16,326 nucleotides of DNA from Eubacteriales Family XIII. Incertae Sedis bacterium (GCA_031255695.1 JAIRSA010000001.1:1-16326), one strand, 5' to 3'. Positions 8,701-14,903 are shown, counted from the first letter of the stretch. Numbers and translations: made by a program. The notes: a model not told the origin generated them from the sequence alone.

Positions 8701-8882
8701 ACGCCGCCTGGGGCGCCGCCTGCGCTGTCCGCGTCCCCATCGCTCACAGAAACGGTGACGAGATCACGGAGGCTTATCTGGTGCATTATGGTCCGGATGT
8801 CATGATATCCATCCGGCCGCCTGCCTAACACGTCTATCGAAAGGTTTATCTTCGCATAGGCGCTCATAGTAATTTTATTCAT
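5706..8882 (-). CDS. ispE: In-frame IspE (CDP-ME kinase)-phosphoglucomutase fusion with two repeat insertions in IspE
   Basis: One open frame of 1058 codons. Residues 1-453 are 4-diphosphocytidyl-2-C-methyl-D-erythritol kinase, a GHMP kinase of the MEP isoprenoid pathway: AYAKINLSIDVLGRRPDGYH (8-27, catalytic K11), the ATP loop PIAAGLAGGSADAAA (166-180), LGADIPFC (286-293, catalytic D289) and MMSGSGSSVFALF (415-427). IspE is normally about 280-300 residues; the excess lies in two Ala/Gly/Pro-rich insertions at ~51-112 and ~197-275. Residues 454-1058 form a complete phosphoglucomutase-type phosphohexomutase interconverting hexose 1- and 6-phosphates: FGTGGMRG (508-515), active-site serine S609 in TASHN, metal loop DPDCDR (785-790), sugar loop GFEESCGY (883-890), phosphate loop RPSGTEP (1017-1023). 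M454 is the natural mutase start and keeps its own SD, so the mutase may also be made separately. The kinase starts 5 nt after the preceding stop; ATG at 8867 is an alternative start. Confidence 0.9.
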   Translation of the reverse strand: MNKITMSAYAKINLSIDVLGRRPDGYHDIRTIMHQISLRDLVTVSVSDGDADSAGGAPGGVAYNQAGPAGASGLPVGVADTPGGASGLPAGVAAAPGCASGLPASVATAPGGPLISLAASCGSAAAAPEMPLGESNLAFRAARLFTEHFAPSFGGSIHIHIDKHIPIAAGLAGGSADAAAVILALAQLLRAHIARHRGPAAPDNLAAPAAPATPAGLAASAAPAAPAGQAAPAAPATPAGLTASAAPAAPAGQAAPAAPDTPAGLAAPAAPPLPPLGELMRLGSALGADIPFCIMGQAALNIAAGYAGDPMAATCALAEGIGEILRPLPPLPWWVLLAKPPVSVSTSEAYQAIDSAIIKERPDTAALAEGILLKNYTKLPKNMINTLEIVVLKEYPEINKIKCLLSENTNPEKVMMSGSGSSVFALFKEREACMSAWALMAGKTGCELFRGELMRKSAFEQLGTWLGQPDLDKELRGELEALKSAYENDGGGAAADEINDRFYRELEFGTGGMRGVLGAGSNRMNVYTVRRITQGLADYINSRPGGSAPSVAVGYDNRINSERFAFETACVLLANGISVYIYPVLMPTPALSFAVRHYRCAAGVMITASHNTKEYNGYKVYDPAGEQSLPDEAAAIAAHIDRLDLFSDVKTAAAGFSGDHAEKLRQAEAYAPAGSSARLRVIPPETVDAYIDAVLATSTGKKDFSRLSIVYSPLHGTGNVPVRRVFAAVGLDGVHVVEEQCPADGNFPTCPYPNPEKKEALSLGLALCAKLGDAGQAPDLLMATDPDCDRVGVAALHDGEYRQLTGNEIGILIFDFICASRVAADAMPADPIAVKTIVSSPMASAIAGAYGVKMLNVLTGFKFIGEQISLLEGRGQEGRYIFGFEESCGYLSGTHVRDKDAVNACLLIAELAAECKAGGTTLIGRMGQLYEKYGFYESSLMEFTMPGESGMEMIGRIMAAFRAGDSGGLFAGKLAETADYLASTRRFPASGREEALDLPKSDVLEYVFENGDSIIVRPSGTEPKLKIYLTALGKTKGAAAEGIGRMRAELDGIVKGIS
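7521..7535 (-). promoter_or_regulatory. Internal ribosome-binding site and ATG of the phosphomutase part
   Basis: The minus strand reads AGAGGTGA-ATTG-ATG with the ATG at 7523-7521, a well-placed SD. The Met begins exactly where stand-alone mutases of this family begin, and the residues just before it are where IspE proteins normally end. The codon before it, TTG, is one substitution away from TAG. The site probably still drives separate synthesis of a 605-residue mutase, either instead of or in addition to the fusion. Confidence 0.65.
8071..8268. repeat. 36-bp tandem repeat inside ispE, 5.5 copies
   Basis: Units start at 8071, 8107, 8143, 8179 and 8215 with a half unit at 8251; each begins GGGGCGGC on the plus strand. 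In the protein this gives 12-residue units of the type AAPAxPAGxxAx at ~206-271, alternating two variants so that a 72-bp higher-order period is also visible. The array lies between the ATP-loop helix and the LGADIPFC motif of the kinase. Confidence 0.95.
8551..8676. repeat. 42-bp tandem repeat inside ispE, 3 copies
   Basis: Units start at 8551, 8593 and 8635 and share GGAAGGCCTGAAGCGC. In the protein they give 14-residue units of the type ASGLPxxVAxxPGG at ~69-111, in the loop between LRDLVTVSVSDGD and PLGESNLAFRAA. The unit is unrelated in sequence to the 36-bp array in the same gene. Confidence 0.92.
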
Positions 8883-8887
8883 AGTGG

Positions 8888-9772
8888 CTATTTCTTCTTC
8901 TTGCGGCTGCCGCCGGATTTCTTCGGCTTGGTCGTACCCTTAGCCCTGCGCTCGGCTTCCTCCCTCGCCATCTGCTCGGCCAATGCCTTCCTTCCGGACA
9001 GGTAGGTGCCGCCGCCTTCGGATATGGGCCGGGGGCGGCTCACGCGCTTTACGCGCTTGCCGGCGTATTTGTCTTCTTTCTGGCTGGGCGCGGCGCTTTT
9101 GCTTTTTGGCTGCTGGCCCGCGGCCTTCGCCGCGGCCGCCTTCTTTTTCCGCTTCTCGTCCTGCTCCACTATATCGACCACGTTTTTGCCGGTCTCTTTC
9201 GCCACTTTATACGGGTTCACCTTGGCGTTTGTGTCCGCCTCGCTGGCTTTTTTCATCTGGCGGCGCATGGATATAGACGAGAAGGCGATCATGCCGACGA
9301 ACATGACGGCCATCATGGCCATATTGACCTTCATATCGGCGCTTGCGTCACGGGTGCTGAAGTTGATCTCGCGCATTTCGCCGAGCCTTGCGCCGTTCCG
9401 CGACCGCAGCTTCTCGTCGATGGTCAGCGTGTAGCTGCGGGCCGAGCCGAGCCCTGCGGTCTGATCCTCAGGTTCGGCGACGACCAAGATGTATTTGTTG
9501 TCGTTATCAGGGAAAAACACTGACACAGGGACGGTCTCCCCGTCGTCTTTGCTCGTCAGCGTAAAACATGTCTGGTTTACCCTCTTCAGCAGCTCGGTGG
9601 ACGATATGTCGGCGTCGAAGAAGAGCTTTATCCCAAGGTTTACAGGGAAGGAGGACGTGCTGCCGTCTTCAGGGTAGTTGCGCAGCAGGTTAAGGCTCGC
9701 GGCAGAGCATACGCTGGTAGACAAAAAGAGCGATAACATTATTAGGGCTATTATACTGCCGAATTTTTTCAT
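8888..9772 (-). CDS. Membrane-anchored Ig-like domain protein with lysine/arginine-rich tail
   Basis: The ATG at 9772 is chosen because GGAGGA precedes it by 4 nt; an upstream ATG at 9796 lacks this. The 294-residue product has a signal peptide (MKKFGSIIALIMLSLFLSTS, probable cleavage near VCSA-A at 24-25). Next is a beta-rich domain (~27-140) with the PEDGS opening and YILVVAEPEDQ/YTLTIDEKLRSRNG strands of bacterial Ig-like (Big_5/SbsA-like) domains. A hydrophobic span lies at ~149-168. The tail (~169-294) is strongly basic and low in complexity, with clusters such as EQDEKRKKKAAAAKAAG, and ends KKSGGSRKKKK. The expected topology puts the Ig domain outside and the basic tail in the cytoplasm, where it could touch nucleic acid or acidic lipids; that role is inference. 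IspE follows after 5 nt, so the two are translationally coupled. Confidence 0.8.
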   Translation of the reverse strand: MKKFGSIIALIMLSLFLSTSVCSAASLNLLRNYPEDGSTSSFPVNLGIKLFFDADISSTELLKRVNQTCFTLTSKDDGETVPVSVFFPDNDNKYILVVAEPEDQTAGLGSARSYTLTIDEKLRSRNGARLGEMREINFSTRDASADMKVNMAMMAVMFVGMIAFSSISMRRQMKKASEADTNAKVNPYKVAKETGKNVVDIVEQDEKRKKKAAAAKAAGQQPKSKSAAPSQKEDKYAGKRVKRVSRPRPISEGGGTYLSGRKALAEQMAREEAERRAKGTTKPKKSGGSRKKKK

Positions 9773-9826
9773 AAAATCCTCCAAATCTGTAAGCAAATAT
9801 TGTTCGGGGGGGCCTTGCGCCGCCTC

Positions 9827-9859
9827 GCCGCCTCAGGCGGCCTCAGCGCCCGCCGCGCT
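9827..9859. repeat. Copy of the tadA 3' end with a short hairpin
   Basis: Bases 9831-9859 repeat 9966-9994 with one mismatch over 29 bp, 135 bp apart. The second copy spans the last codons and stop of tadA, so this copy looks like a duplicated gene end lying in the 205-bp gap before the Ig-like gene. It includes the perfect inverted repeat GCCGCC-TCA-GGCGGC at 9827-9841. No U-run follows. Confidence 0.75.
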
Positions 9860-9977
9860 GTGTCATGCAGGCGTGCGCAAAACCGTGCGCCCGGCATGCC
9901 ATCGTGAGCGCCATGCCCTGTGCGCCGTCTGCGCTTCGGCCATCTGCGCCATCTGTGCCTAGCCGCATCAGGCGGCC

Positions 9978-10535
9978 TCAGCGCCCGCCGCGCTTCGTCT
10001 GCCGCAATTCCGAAAAGAAGGCCTTCATTATGGCTTCGCATTCGTCCCGGAGCAGGCCGGTCTCTATGGCCACGCTGTGGTTCAGCCGGCTGTCGTCCAG
10101 CAGCCGCCGCAGTGACACGCAGGCGCCTGCCTTGGGGTTCAGGGCCCCTATGTATACTTTTTCTATACGCGACAGCACCAGTGCGCCCGCGCACATGGCG
10201 CAGGGTTCCGTCGTCACATATATGCTGCATTCCGAAAGCCGCCAGCCGCCGACTGCCTTGCAGGCCTCTTTTATGGCTTCCATCTCGGCGTGGGCAGTGG
10301 GGTCCTTGGCCGATTCGGTCCTGTTGCGCCCCCGGCCGATGATCGCGCCGTTCTTTTCCACGACCGCGCCGATGGGTATTTCGCCGCAGTCCGCGGCTGC
10401 GCGGGCCTCCGCAAGCGCCTCGCGCATGAAATATTCCGGTGCCGCCTCAGCCTTGGTCACGGGCCCGGCGCCCGCAGCCCCCTCCGGCATTGTCGCGGCC
10501 CCAGCCGTTTCCGGCGCCGCCTCAGCTATCGCCAT
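9978..10535 (-). CDS. tadA: tRNA-specific adenosine-34 deaminase
   Basis: A zinc-dependent deaminase that converts A34 to inosine in the anticodon of tRNA-Arg(ACG). From the ATG at 10535 the product is 185 residues. The zinc and catalytic residues are H82 and E84 in TAHAEMEAI and C112/C115 in EPCAMCAGA. The loop following, with VYIGALNPKAGACVS, and the C-terminal helix with FFSELRQ are typical. The family is usually ~150-170 residues; the extra ~33 at the N-terminus are Ala/Gly/Pro/Glu-rich and low in complexity. An in-frame GTG at 10544 is possible, but GGAAGG lies 8 nt before the ATG, which I prefer. The gene starts 15 nt after the ABC ATPase stop and is probably on that transcript. Confidence 0.94.
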   Translation of the reverse strand: MAIAEAAPETAGAATMPEGAAGAGPVTKAEAAPEYFMREALAEARAAADCGEIPIGAVVEKNGAIIGRGRNRTESAKDPTAHAEMEAIKEACKAVGGWRLSECSIYVTTEPCAMCAGALVLSRIEKVYIGALNPKAGACVSLRRLLDDSRLNHSVAIETGLLRDECEAIMKAFFSELRQTKRGGR

Positions 10536-10550
10536 ACCGCTCACCTTCCG

Positions 10551-11327
10551 TCAATCGTCGCGTTGCAGTATCTTGCTCAGGAACTGGCGTATCCGTGGAT
10601 GCTCCGGGTTTACAAAGATCCCGTCCGGAGGGCTGTCGGCTATGATCATCCCGTCGTCCATAAATATGATCCTGTCAGATATTTCACGCGCGAAGGCCAT
10701 TTCGTGAGTCACTATTATCATGGTCATGTCCTCTTCGGCCAGCTGTTTTATGACATGAAGCACCTCGCCTATCAGTTCGGGATCGAGGGCGGATGTAGGC
10801 TCGTCGAAAAGCATGATCTCCGGCGACATCGCCAATGCCCGCGCTATGGCGACCCTCTGCTGCTGGCCGCCGGACAGCTGCCCCGGATAGGAATCCCTCT
10901 TTTCTGAGAGCCCGACCTTGGCCAATAATGAGAGGGCGTTCTGCTCCGCGCTGCGCCTGTCCTCGTTTTTCACGGTGAGCGGGGCCTCCATCAGGTTTTC
11001 GAGGGCAGTCTTGTGAGGGAATAAATTGAAGTTCTGGAATACCATGCCAAGACGGCTGCATATGGCCAGCACCTCACGGTTCTTCTTGTATACGGAATTG
11101 CCGTCGGCATCGATATCGGCGATGTACTCGCCTTCGAAGCTTATGCTGCCTTTGTCGGCCGTTTCCAAATGGTTCAGGCAACGCAGCAACGTGCTCTTGC
11201 CTGAGCCGGAAGGGCCAATCACGGATATGATCTCGCCCCTGCCCACAGTCAGGCTGATCCCTTTCAGCACATGCAGCTTGCCGAACGATTTATGAAGGTT
11301 GTCGACTTTTATTATATCAGTTTCCAC
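10551..11327 (-). CDS. Polar amino acid ABC transporter, ATP-binding protein (GlnQ/HisP type)
   Basis: ATPase of an amino acid importer at the inner face of the membrane. With the GTG start at 11327 it has 258 residues, the usual size: Walker A GPSGSGKST (38-46), Q-loop VFQNFNLFPH (96-105), signature LSGGQQQR (151-158), Walker B IMLFDEPTSALDP (171-183) and switch histidine in VTHEM (206-210). The frame is open further upstream to 11459, but that part encodes GC-rich low-complexity sequence unlike the family. GGAG sits 6 nt before the GTG, whereas the upstream ATG codons have no SD; hence the shorter start. The permease and the binding protein lie upstream on the same strand. Confidence 0.94.
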   Translation of the reverse strand: METDIIKVDNLHKSFGKLHVLKGISLTVGRGEIISVIGPSGSGKSTLLRCLNHLETADKGSISFEGEYIADIDADGNSVYKKNREVLAICSRLGMVFQNFNLFPHKTALENLMEAPLTVKNEDRRSAEQNALSLLAKVGLSEKRDSYPGQLSGGQQQRVAIARALAMSPEIMLFDEPTSALDPELIGEVLHVIKQLAEEDMTMIIVTHEMAFAREISDRIIFMDDGMIIADSPPDGIFVNPEHPRIRQFLSKILQRDD

Positions 11328-11440
11328 ACGGTTCTCCGAATCGCGCATCCCGGCCCCCGCCGCGCACGCCGGCGGCCAGCCGCAGCCGCCTGCCGGCATT
11401 TCGGCGCCCGCCGCATGCTGCCGCTGTATCCAGCAGTTTT

Positions 11441-11466
11441 CTTCCGGATGCCGCTGCATCCGGAAG
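11441..11466 (-). other. Perfect hairpin between permease and ATPase genes
   Basis: CTTCCGGATG and CATCCGGAAG form a 10-bp perfect stem with a 6-nt loop in the 166-bp gap between permease and ATPase. No U-run follows on the minus strand, so it is more likely an intercistronic element affecting mRNA stability or relative expression than a full terminator. The rest of the gap is GC-rich and contains no ORF I would accept. Confidence 0.6.
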
Positions 11467-11493
11467 TTTCCCGCCGCCTGCCGCTTGCCAGCG

Positions 11494-12153
11494 CTAGTTT
11501 TTGTAATATGCGAACTTCTTCTCCAGCAGCCGGAATACCTGGATGATCACGAAAGTAAAGCACAGATATATTATGGCCGCTATCATAAGCCCTTCCACCC
11601 GCACGTCACGCGAGACAGTCACCTGGGCATTGCGCATGATTTCAGTCACGGTGATGATGGAGCAGAGGGCGGTGTCCTTGATGAGGGTGATGGCCTCGTT
11701 GCCCATGGGCGGCAGCACGGTCTTGATCGCCTGCGGCAGCACGATCCGCTTCATTGTCTGCCATGAGTTCATGCCAAGCGCCTTGGCCGCCTCATACTGC
11801 CCTTTGTTTATCGACTGTATGCCGGCCCTGAAAATCTCTGTGAAATATGCCGCGTAATTTATTACGAAGGCGACGTAGGCGGCGAACAGGGCGTCGAACT
11901 GCACAGCGCCGTGCGTAAGGGCGGACAGGCCGTAATAAAAGAAAAACAGCTGCAGCAGCAGCGGCGTGCCGCGGAACACCCATGTGTACGCGCCGAGCAG
12001 GGCGCGGACGGGCCCAAAGCGGCTGATCTTCCCAAATGCGCAGACAATCCCCAAAGGGATTGAAAAAACAAGGGTAACAGCATAGATCTTCAGCGTTACC
12101 CCCGTCCCTTTCAAAATGAATTCCGTTATGCTGAGCAAATAATCAAAATCCAT
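11494..12153 (-). CDS. Polar amino acid ABC transporter, permease (GlnP/HisM type)
   Basis: A 219-residue inner-membrane subunit of the His/Glu/Gln/Arg importer family with about five hydrophobic helices. Family marks are the early GTGVTLKIYAVTLVFSIPLG segment, YTWVFRGTPLLLQLFFFYYG, and the EAA loop that docks on the ATPase, EAAKALGMNSWQTMKRIVLP, followed by GNEAITLIKDTAL. The ATG overlaps the stop of the binding-protein gene by one base (TAATG), showing tight coupling. A single permease gene suggests a homodimer. Confidence 0.95.
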   Translation of the reverse strand: MDFDYLLSITEFILKGTGVTLKIYAVTLVFSIPLGIVCAFGKISRFGPVRALLGAYTWVFRGTPLLLQLFFFYYGLSALTHGAVQFDALFAAYVAFVINYAAYFTEIFRAGIQSINKGQYEAAKALGMNSWQTMKRIVLPQAIKTVLPPMGNEAITLIKDTALCSIITVTEIMRNAQVTVSRDVRVEGLMIAAIIYLCFTFVIIQVFRLLEKKFAYYKN

Positions 12154-13004
12154 TAGCCTTCAAGTTCCCAAAGATCATCCTGCGTTAACTTCTCGACATT
12201 GCGTATCACTATGTCCTCGCCGAACCACTTCCCGCTGATCTCGCCCGTTGAGCCATCTGCCTGCAAGTCGTCGAGCGCCTTGTCGATCGCCTCGCGCAGC
12301 GCGACGGAGCCTTGCCGCATGCCGATGCCGTAGTATTCGACGGAGAGCGCCTCGTCCAGTACCCTGTATTCGCCGGGAAGCTGCGTCATCTCATAATTTA
12401 TGAGTATCCTGTCGACGGCGACCGCGGCGACCCTGTCGCTGATCCTGAGATCCAGCAGCGCGTCCTGGTAGGTGTCATATGTCCTCAGCTCGTCGATCGA
12501 AGAGAACAGCTCGCCGTCGCCTGTTATCGCGGACTCTGCGGCGCTTTGGATCTGGCAGCCGACGTCCACGCCGGCGAGATCGGCGGGCGTATATATCCCC
12601 GAATCGGCCCGCACCACAAAGACCTGTTCATTGTTCAGGTAGGGCTTGCTGAATTCGACTTCCGCATCCCTGCCGGAGGTGATGGTGTAGCCATTCCAGA
12701 TGAGGTCTATATTGCCGTTTATAAGCTCCATTTCCTTGGTGTCCCAGTTTATGGGGCGGACAACGAGCTCAACGCCGAGCTCTTCCGCTACGGCACGCGC
12801 CAGATCGATGTCGAAGCCTATGATCTCGCCGTCCTGATCGCGGAAGCCCATAGGCGGGAAGCTGTCGTCGCAGCCGAGCACCATTTCGCCTTTGGCAATG
12901 ATGTCTTCAAGGGAGGTGTCCCCGTCGGATGGTTTGGCGCCGCACCCTGTGCTTGTGCATACGAGCGCCGTTACAGTAAATAGGATCAGCAGCTTTTTTA
13001 GCAT
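12153..13004 (-). CDS. Polar amino acid ABC transporter, substrate-binding lipoprotein
   Basis: The ATG at 13004 follows GGAGGG at 7-nt spacing; an upstream ATG at 13019 overlaps that SD and is rejected. The 283-residue product begins with a lipoprotein signal (MLKKLLILFTVTALVCTSTGC, lipid-bearing C21). The mature part is a type II periplasmic-fold solute-binding protein of the SBP_bac_3 family: DDSFPPMGFRDQDGEIIGFD is the first ligand-site segment, followed by IDLIWNGYTITSGR with the carboxylate-binding arginine, and FSKPYLNNEQVFVV. It delivers a polar amino acid or cystine-like ligand to the permease; the ligand cannot be assigned from the sequence. It starts 103 nt after rpoZ, with no obvious promoter of its own. 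Confidence 0.95.
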   Translation of the reverse strand: MLKKLLILFTVTALVCTSTGCGAKPSDGDTSLEDIIAKGEMVLGCDDSFPPMGFRDQDGEIIGFDIDLARAVAEELGVELVVRPINWDTKEMELINGNIDLIWNGYTITSGRDAEVEFSKPYLNNEQVFVVRADSGIYTPADLAGVDVGCQIQSAAESAITGDGELFSSIDELRTYDTYQDALLDLRISDRVAAVAVDRILINYEMTQLPGEYRVLDEALSVEYYGIGMRQGSVALREAIDKALDDLQADGSTGEISGKWFGEDIVIRNVEKLTQDDLWELEG

Positions 13005-13107
13005 AGTAATACCCTCCATTCTGTTTTGACTGGCATTGCCTGCCTATTGGGCGCGGCAAAGACCTGTGGGCAACCTGCCGAGAAGCCTCGCCAGGCAGCC
13101 TTCGCGC

Positions 13108-13302
13108 CTAGAGTTCCCGCTTGTATGTGATCAAGTCCTCCGCGATTTCATTGGCGGCTATGGATACCGGCTTTTCGGTCTCTGCCTCTGTCAGGACTGC
13201 CTTGCCTTCAATCAGGTCGCGCGCCCGCTTGGCCGCAAGGATGACCAAGGTGTAGCGGCTGTCCGCCTTCTCCCTGATCAGGTTAATCGATGGATATAGC
13301 AT
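13108..13302 (-). CDS. rpoZ: DNA-directed RNA polymerase omega subunit
   Basis: A 64-residue protein matching the omega core: MLYPSINLIREKADSRYTLV at the N-terminus, the conserved AAKRARDLIEG helix, and KPVSIAANEIAEDLI near the end. Omega helps assembly and stability of RNA polymerase by clamping beta prime. AGGAGG lies 7 nt before the ATG. In many Bacillota rpoZ follows gmk and precedes coaBC/priA; here it follows a long gene-free stretch and its own promoter and precedes an amino acid transporter, so the order is rearranged. Confidence 0.95.
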   Translation of the reverse strand: MLYPSINLIREKADSRYTLVILAAKRARDLIEGKAVLTEAETEKPVSIAANEIAEDLITYKREL

Positions 13303-13397
13303 GTGTCTTCCTCCTGTACATGTACTGGCCGCCGTTCATCCCATGCACCCAATCGCGGGGCGGGCAGCGGAAATAATATTAATGTACACACTTAAAT

Positions 13398-13426
13398 AGG
13401 ATACACTAATTTCCGGTTTTATTCAA
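13398..13426 (-). promoter_or_regulatory. Sigma-A-like promoter of rpoZ
   Basis: On the minus strand TTGAAT (13426-13421) and TATCCT (13403-13398) are separated by exactly 17 bp and lie in a local AT-rich island of an otherwise GC-rich gap, about 95 nt upstream of the rpoZ ATG. The palindrome GTACATGTAC at 13316-13325, just upstream of the SD, lies in the leader and could be a regulatory site. Confidence 0.6.
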
Positions 13427-13480
13427 TCCCTAATTTTTGCGACTTTCCAGCATCCGCATATGGCGGGGCGGCGTCCGCGC

Positions 13481-13625
13481 CATCCCGCCGGCTGGCGAGG
13501 CCTGGGCCTGCGGCGCCCCGGCAGCCCCCGGCGGCCAGATTTGGCACGCATTGTGCCATCCCGCCGGCTGGCGAGGCCTGGACCTGCGGCGCCCTGGCAG
13601 CCCCCGGCGGCCAGATTTGGCACGC
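13481..13625. repeat. Direct repeat of ~69 bp, 76-bp period, two copies
   Basis: Copies at 13481-13549 and 13557-13625 differ at two positions and are separated by 7 bp. Both begin CATCCCGCCGGCTGGCGAGG and end ATTTGGCACGC. They lie in the 419-bp gene-free gap between the alcohol dehydrogenase stop and rpoZ. Minus-strand ORFs run across them, but the period is not a multiple of three, so the two copies are read in different frames. Confidence 0.92.
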
Positions 13626-13639
13626 GAGGGCGGAGGCTG

Positions 13640-13718
13640 CTGCCCCGTAGGGCAGGGGGGCTGATCGTCCGCGCCCCTGCCCTGCGCTACAGGCAGCTGC
13701 TGCCCCGTAGGGCAGGGG
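13640..13718 (-). terminator. Two UACG-tetraloop hairpins and a 10-bp stem just after the alcohol dehydrogenase gene
   Basis: On the minus strand CTGCCC-TACG-GGGCAG occurs twice (13715-13700 and 13655-13640). In RNA each is a 6-bp stem capped by a C-G-closed UACG loop, the exceptionally stable UNCG type; the plus strand would give CGUA loops instead, so the element is oriented for minus-strand RNA. Around the first copy, arms 13709-13718 and 13674-13683 can form a 10-bp perfect stem starting four bases after the dehydrogenase stop. There is no U-run, so termination is uncertain; a 3'-end stabiliser is equally possible. Confidence 0.5.
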
Positions 13719-13721
13719 AGG

Positions 13722-14903
13722 CTAGAAATCCACGGCCTCCCCATAATAAATGGCGTTCAGGAGCTTTTCCATCTGCGCGGGGTCGACCCTCCTGGGGTTT
13801 GAGCCTGTGCAGGCGTCGCCTACGGCCTCCTTGGCGATGGCCGCGGCCTTCGCCTTGAATTCCCCTTCGGGCACGCCCCATTCCTTGAGCGTCTTCTGTA
13901 TGCCAAGCTTCTTGTTGAAACCATCGATCTTCTCGACAAGCCCGTCGATAAGGGCCTGCTCGCTATTGCCGCCGATGCCCGCTGCCCGCGCGATGTCCGC
14001 ATACCTTGAAGCGCATTCCTTGGCATTGTAGCGGATCACATAGGGCAGGTAGATCGCGTTGGCGCAGCCATGGGCTATATGCTCCCCGTCAAAAATGGCG
14101 CCGGTCTTGTGGGCGAGCGAATGCACTATGCCGAGCAGGGCGTTCGAGAAAGCCATGCCGGCGAGGCACTGCGCGTAATGCATCTGTTCCCGCGCGGCCG
14201 GGTCTTCATTGTAGGAAGCTGGCAGATATTCGAAGACCATCTGTATGGCCTTGATGGCCAGCGGATCCGTAAACGGGGAATTCATCCGCGAGACATAGGC
14301 CTCTATCGCGTGCGTCAGCGCGTCCATGCCGGTGTACGCAGTCAGCGTCTTGGGCATGGTGGCGGCGATGTCCGGATCCACTATCGCGATATCAGGCGTG
14401 ATCTGGAAATCCGCCAAGGGGTATTTTATGCCCTTGGAATAGTCCGTGATCACCGAAAAGGCCGTCACTTCCGTAGCCGTGCCGGAGGTGGAAGGTATGG
14501 CCGCGAAATGCGCCTTGCTGCGCAGGGCCGGGAAGCTGAACGGCTGCATGATGTCCTCGAACGATGTCTCCGGATGCTCGTAGAACACCCACATCGCCTT
14601 TGCGGCGTCTATAGGCGAGCCGCCGCCTATGGCCACTATCCAGTCCGGCTCGAAGGAGCGCATCGCTTCGGCGCCCTTCATTACCGTCTCGACGGAAGGA
14701 TCGGGCTCGACGTTTTCGAAAAGCCGCGTCTCCATGCCGGCTTCTTCGAGATAGGCGACCGTTTTCCCCAAAAACCCCGTCTTCCTCATCGAACCCCCGC
14801 CTACGACGACGAAAGCCCGCTTTCCCTCCAAGGACTTCAGGACGCTCAAAGCGCCGCTGCCATAGTAGACATCCCTTGGCAGAGTGAACCTTTTTGTTTT
14901 CAT
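13722..14903 (-). CDS. Iron-containing alcohol dehydrogenase
   Basis: A 393-residue group III (Fe-ADH) oxidoreductase that reduces aldehydes or ketones to alcohols with NAD(P)H, probably in fermentation. N-terminal nucleotide-binding domain: VVVGGGSMRKTG (32-43) and AIGGGSPIDAAKAMW (91-105); substrate-side TSGTATEVT at 139-147. The metal ligands expected from FucO-like enzymes are present: D194 and H198 in TGMDALTHAIEAYVS, H265 in VHSLAHKTGA, H278 in EHIAHGCANAIYLP. Sequence character is close to butanol- or propanediol-type dehydrogenases, but the substrate cannot be fixed. An AGGGGGG lies upstream of the ATG. It follows sppA by 125 nt, a GC-rich gap without a clear promoter, and is followed by stable hairpins. 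Confidence 0.95.
   Translation of the reverse strand: MKTKRFTLPRDVYYGSGALSVLKSLEGKRAFVVVGGGSMRKTGFLGKTVAYLEEAGMETRLFENVEPDPSVETVMKGAEAMRSFEPDWIVAIGGGSPIDAAKAMWVFYEHPETSFEDIMQPFSFPALRSKAHFAAIPSTSGTATEVTAFSVITDYSKGIKYPLADFQITPDIAIVDPDIAATMPKTLTAYTGMDALTHAIEAYVSRMNSPFTDPLAIKAIQMVFEYLPASYNEDPAAREQMHYAQCLAGMAFSNALLGIVHSLAHKTGAIFDGEHIAHGCANAIYLPYVIRYNAKECASRYADIARAAGIGGNSEQALIDGLVEKIDGFNKKLGIQKTLKEWGVPEGEFKAKAAAIAKEAVGDACTGSNPRRVDPAQMEKLLNAIYYGEAVDF

Noticed and set aside
11328..11459. N-terminal extension of the ABC ATPase from an ATG at 11459
   Set aside because: The added 44 residues are low in complexity and unlike the family, the upstream ATG codons lack an SD, and the GTG at 11327 has GGAG at good spacing.
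13074..13095. Hairpin between rpoZ and the binding-protein gene as a terminator or riboswitch
   Set aside because: The 9-position stem has a central mismatch, there is no U-run, and the gap is too short and featureless for a riboswitch I can recognise.
13423..13744. Minus-strand ORFs with Pro/Arg/Gly-rich repeats downstream of the dehydrogenase
   Set aside because: They arise from GC-rich direct repeats. The 76-bp period shifts the reading frame between copies, there is no SD, and one of them overlaps the end of the dehydrogenase gene.
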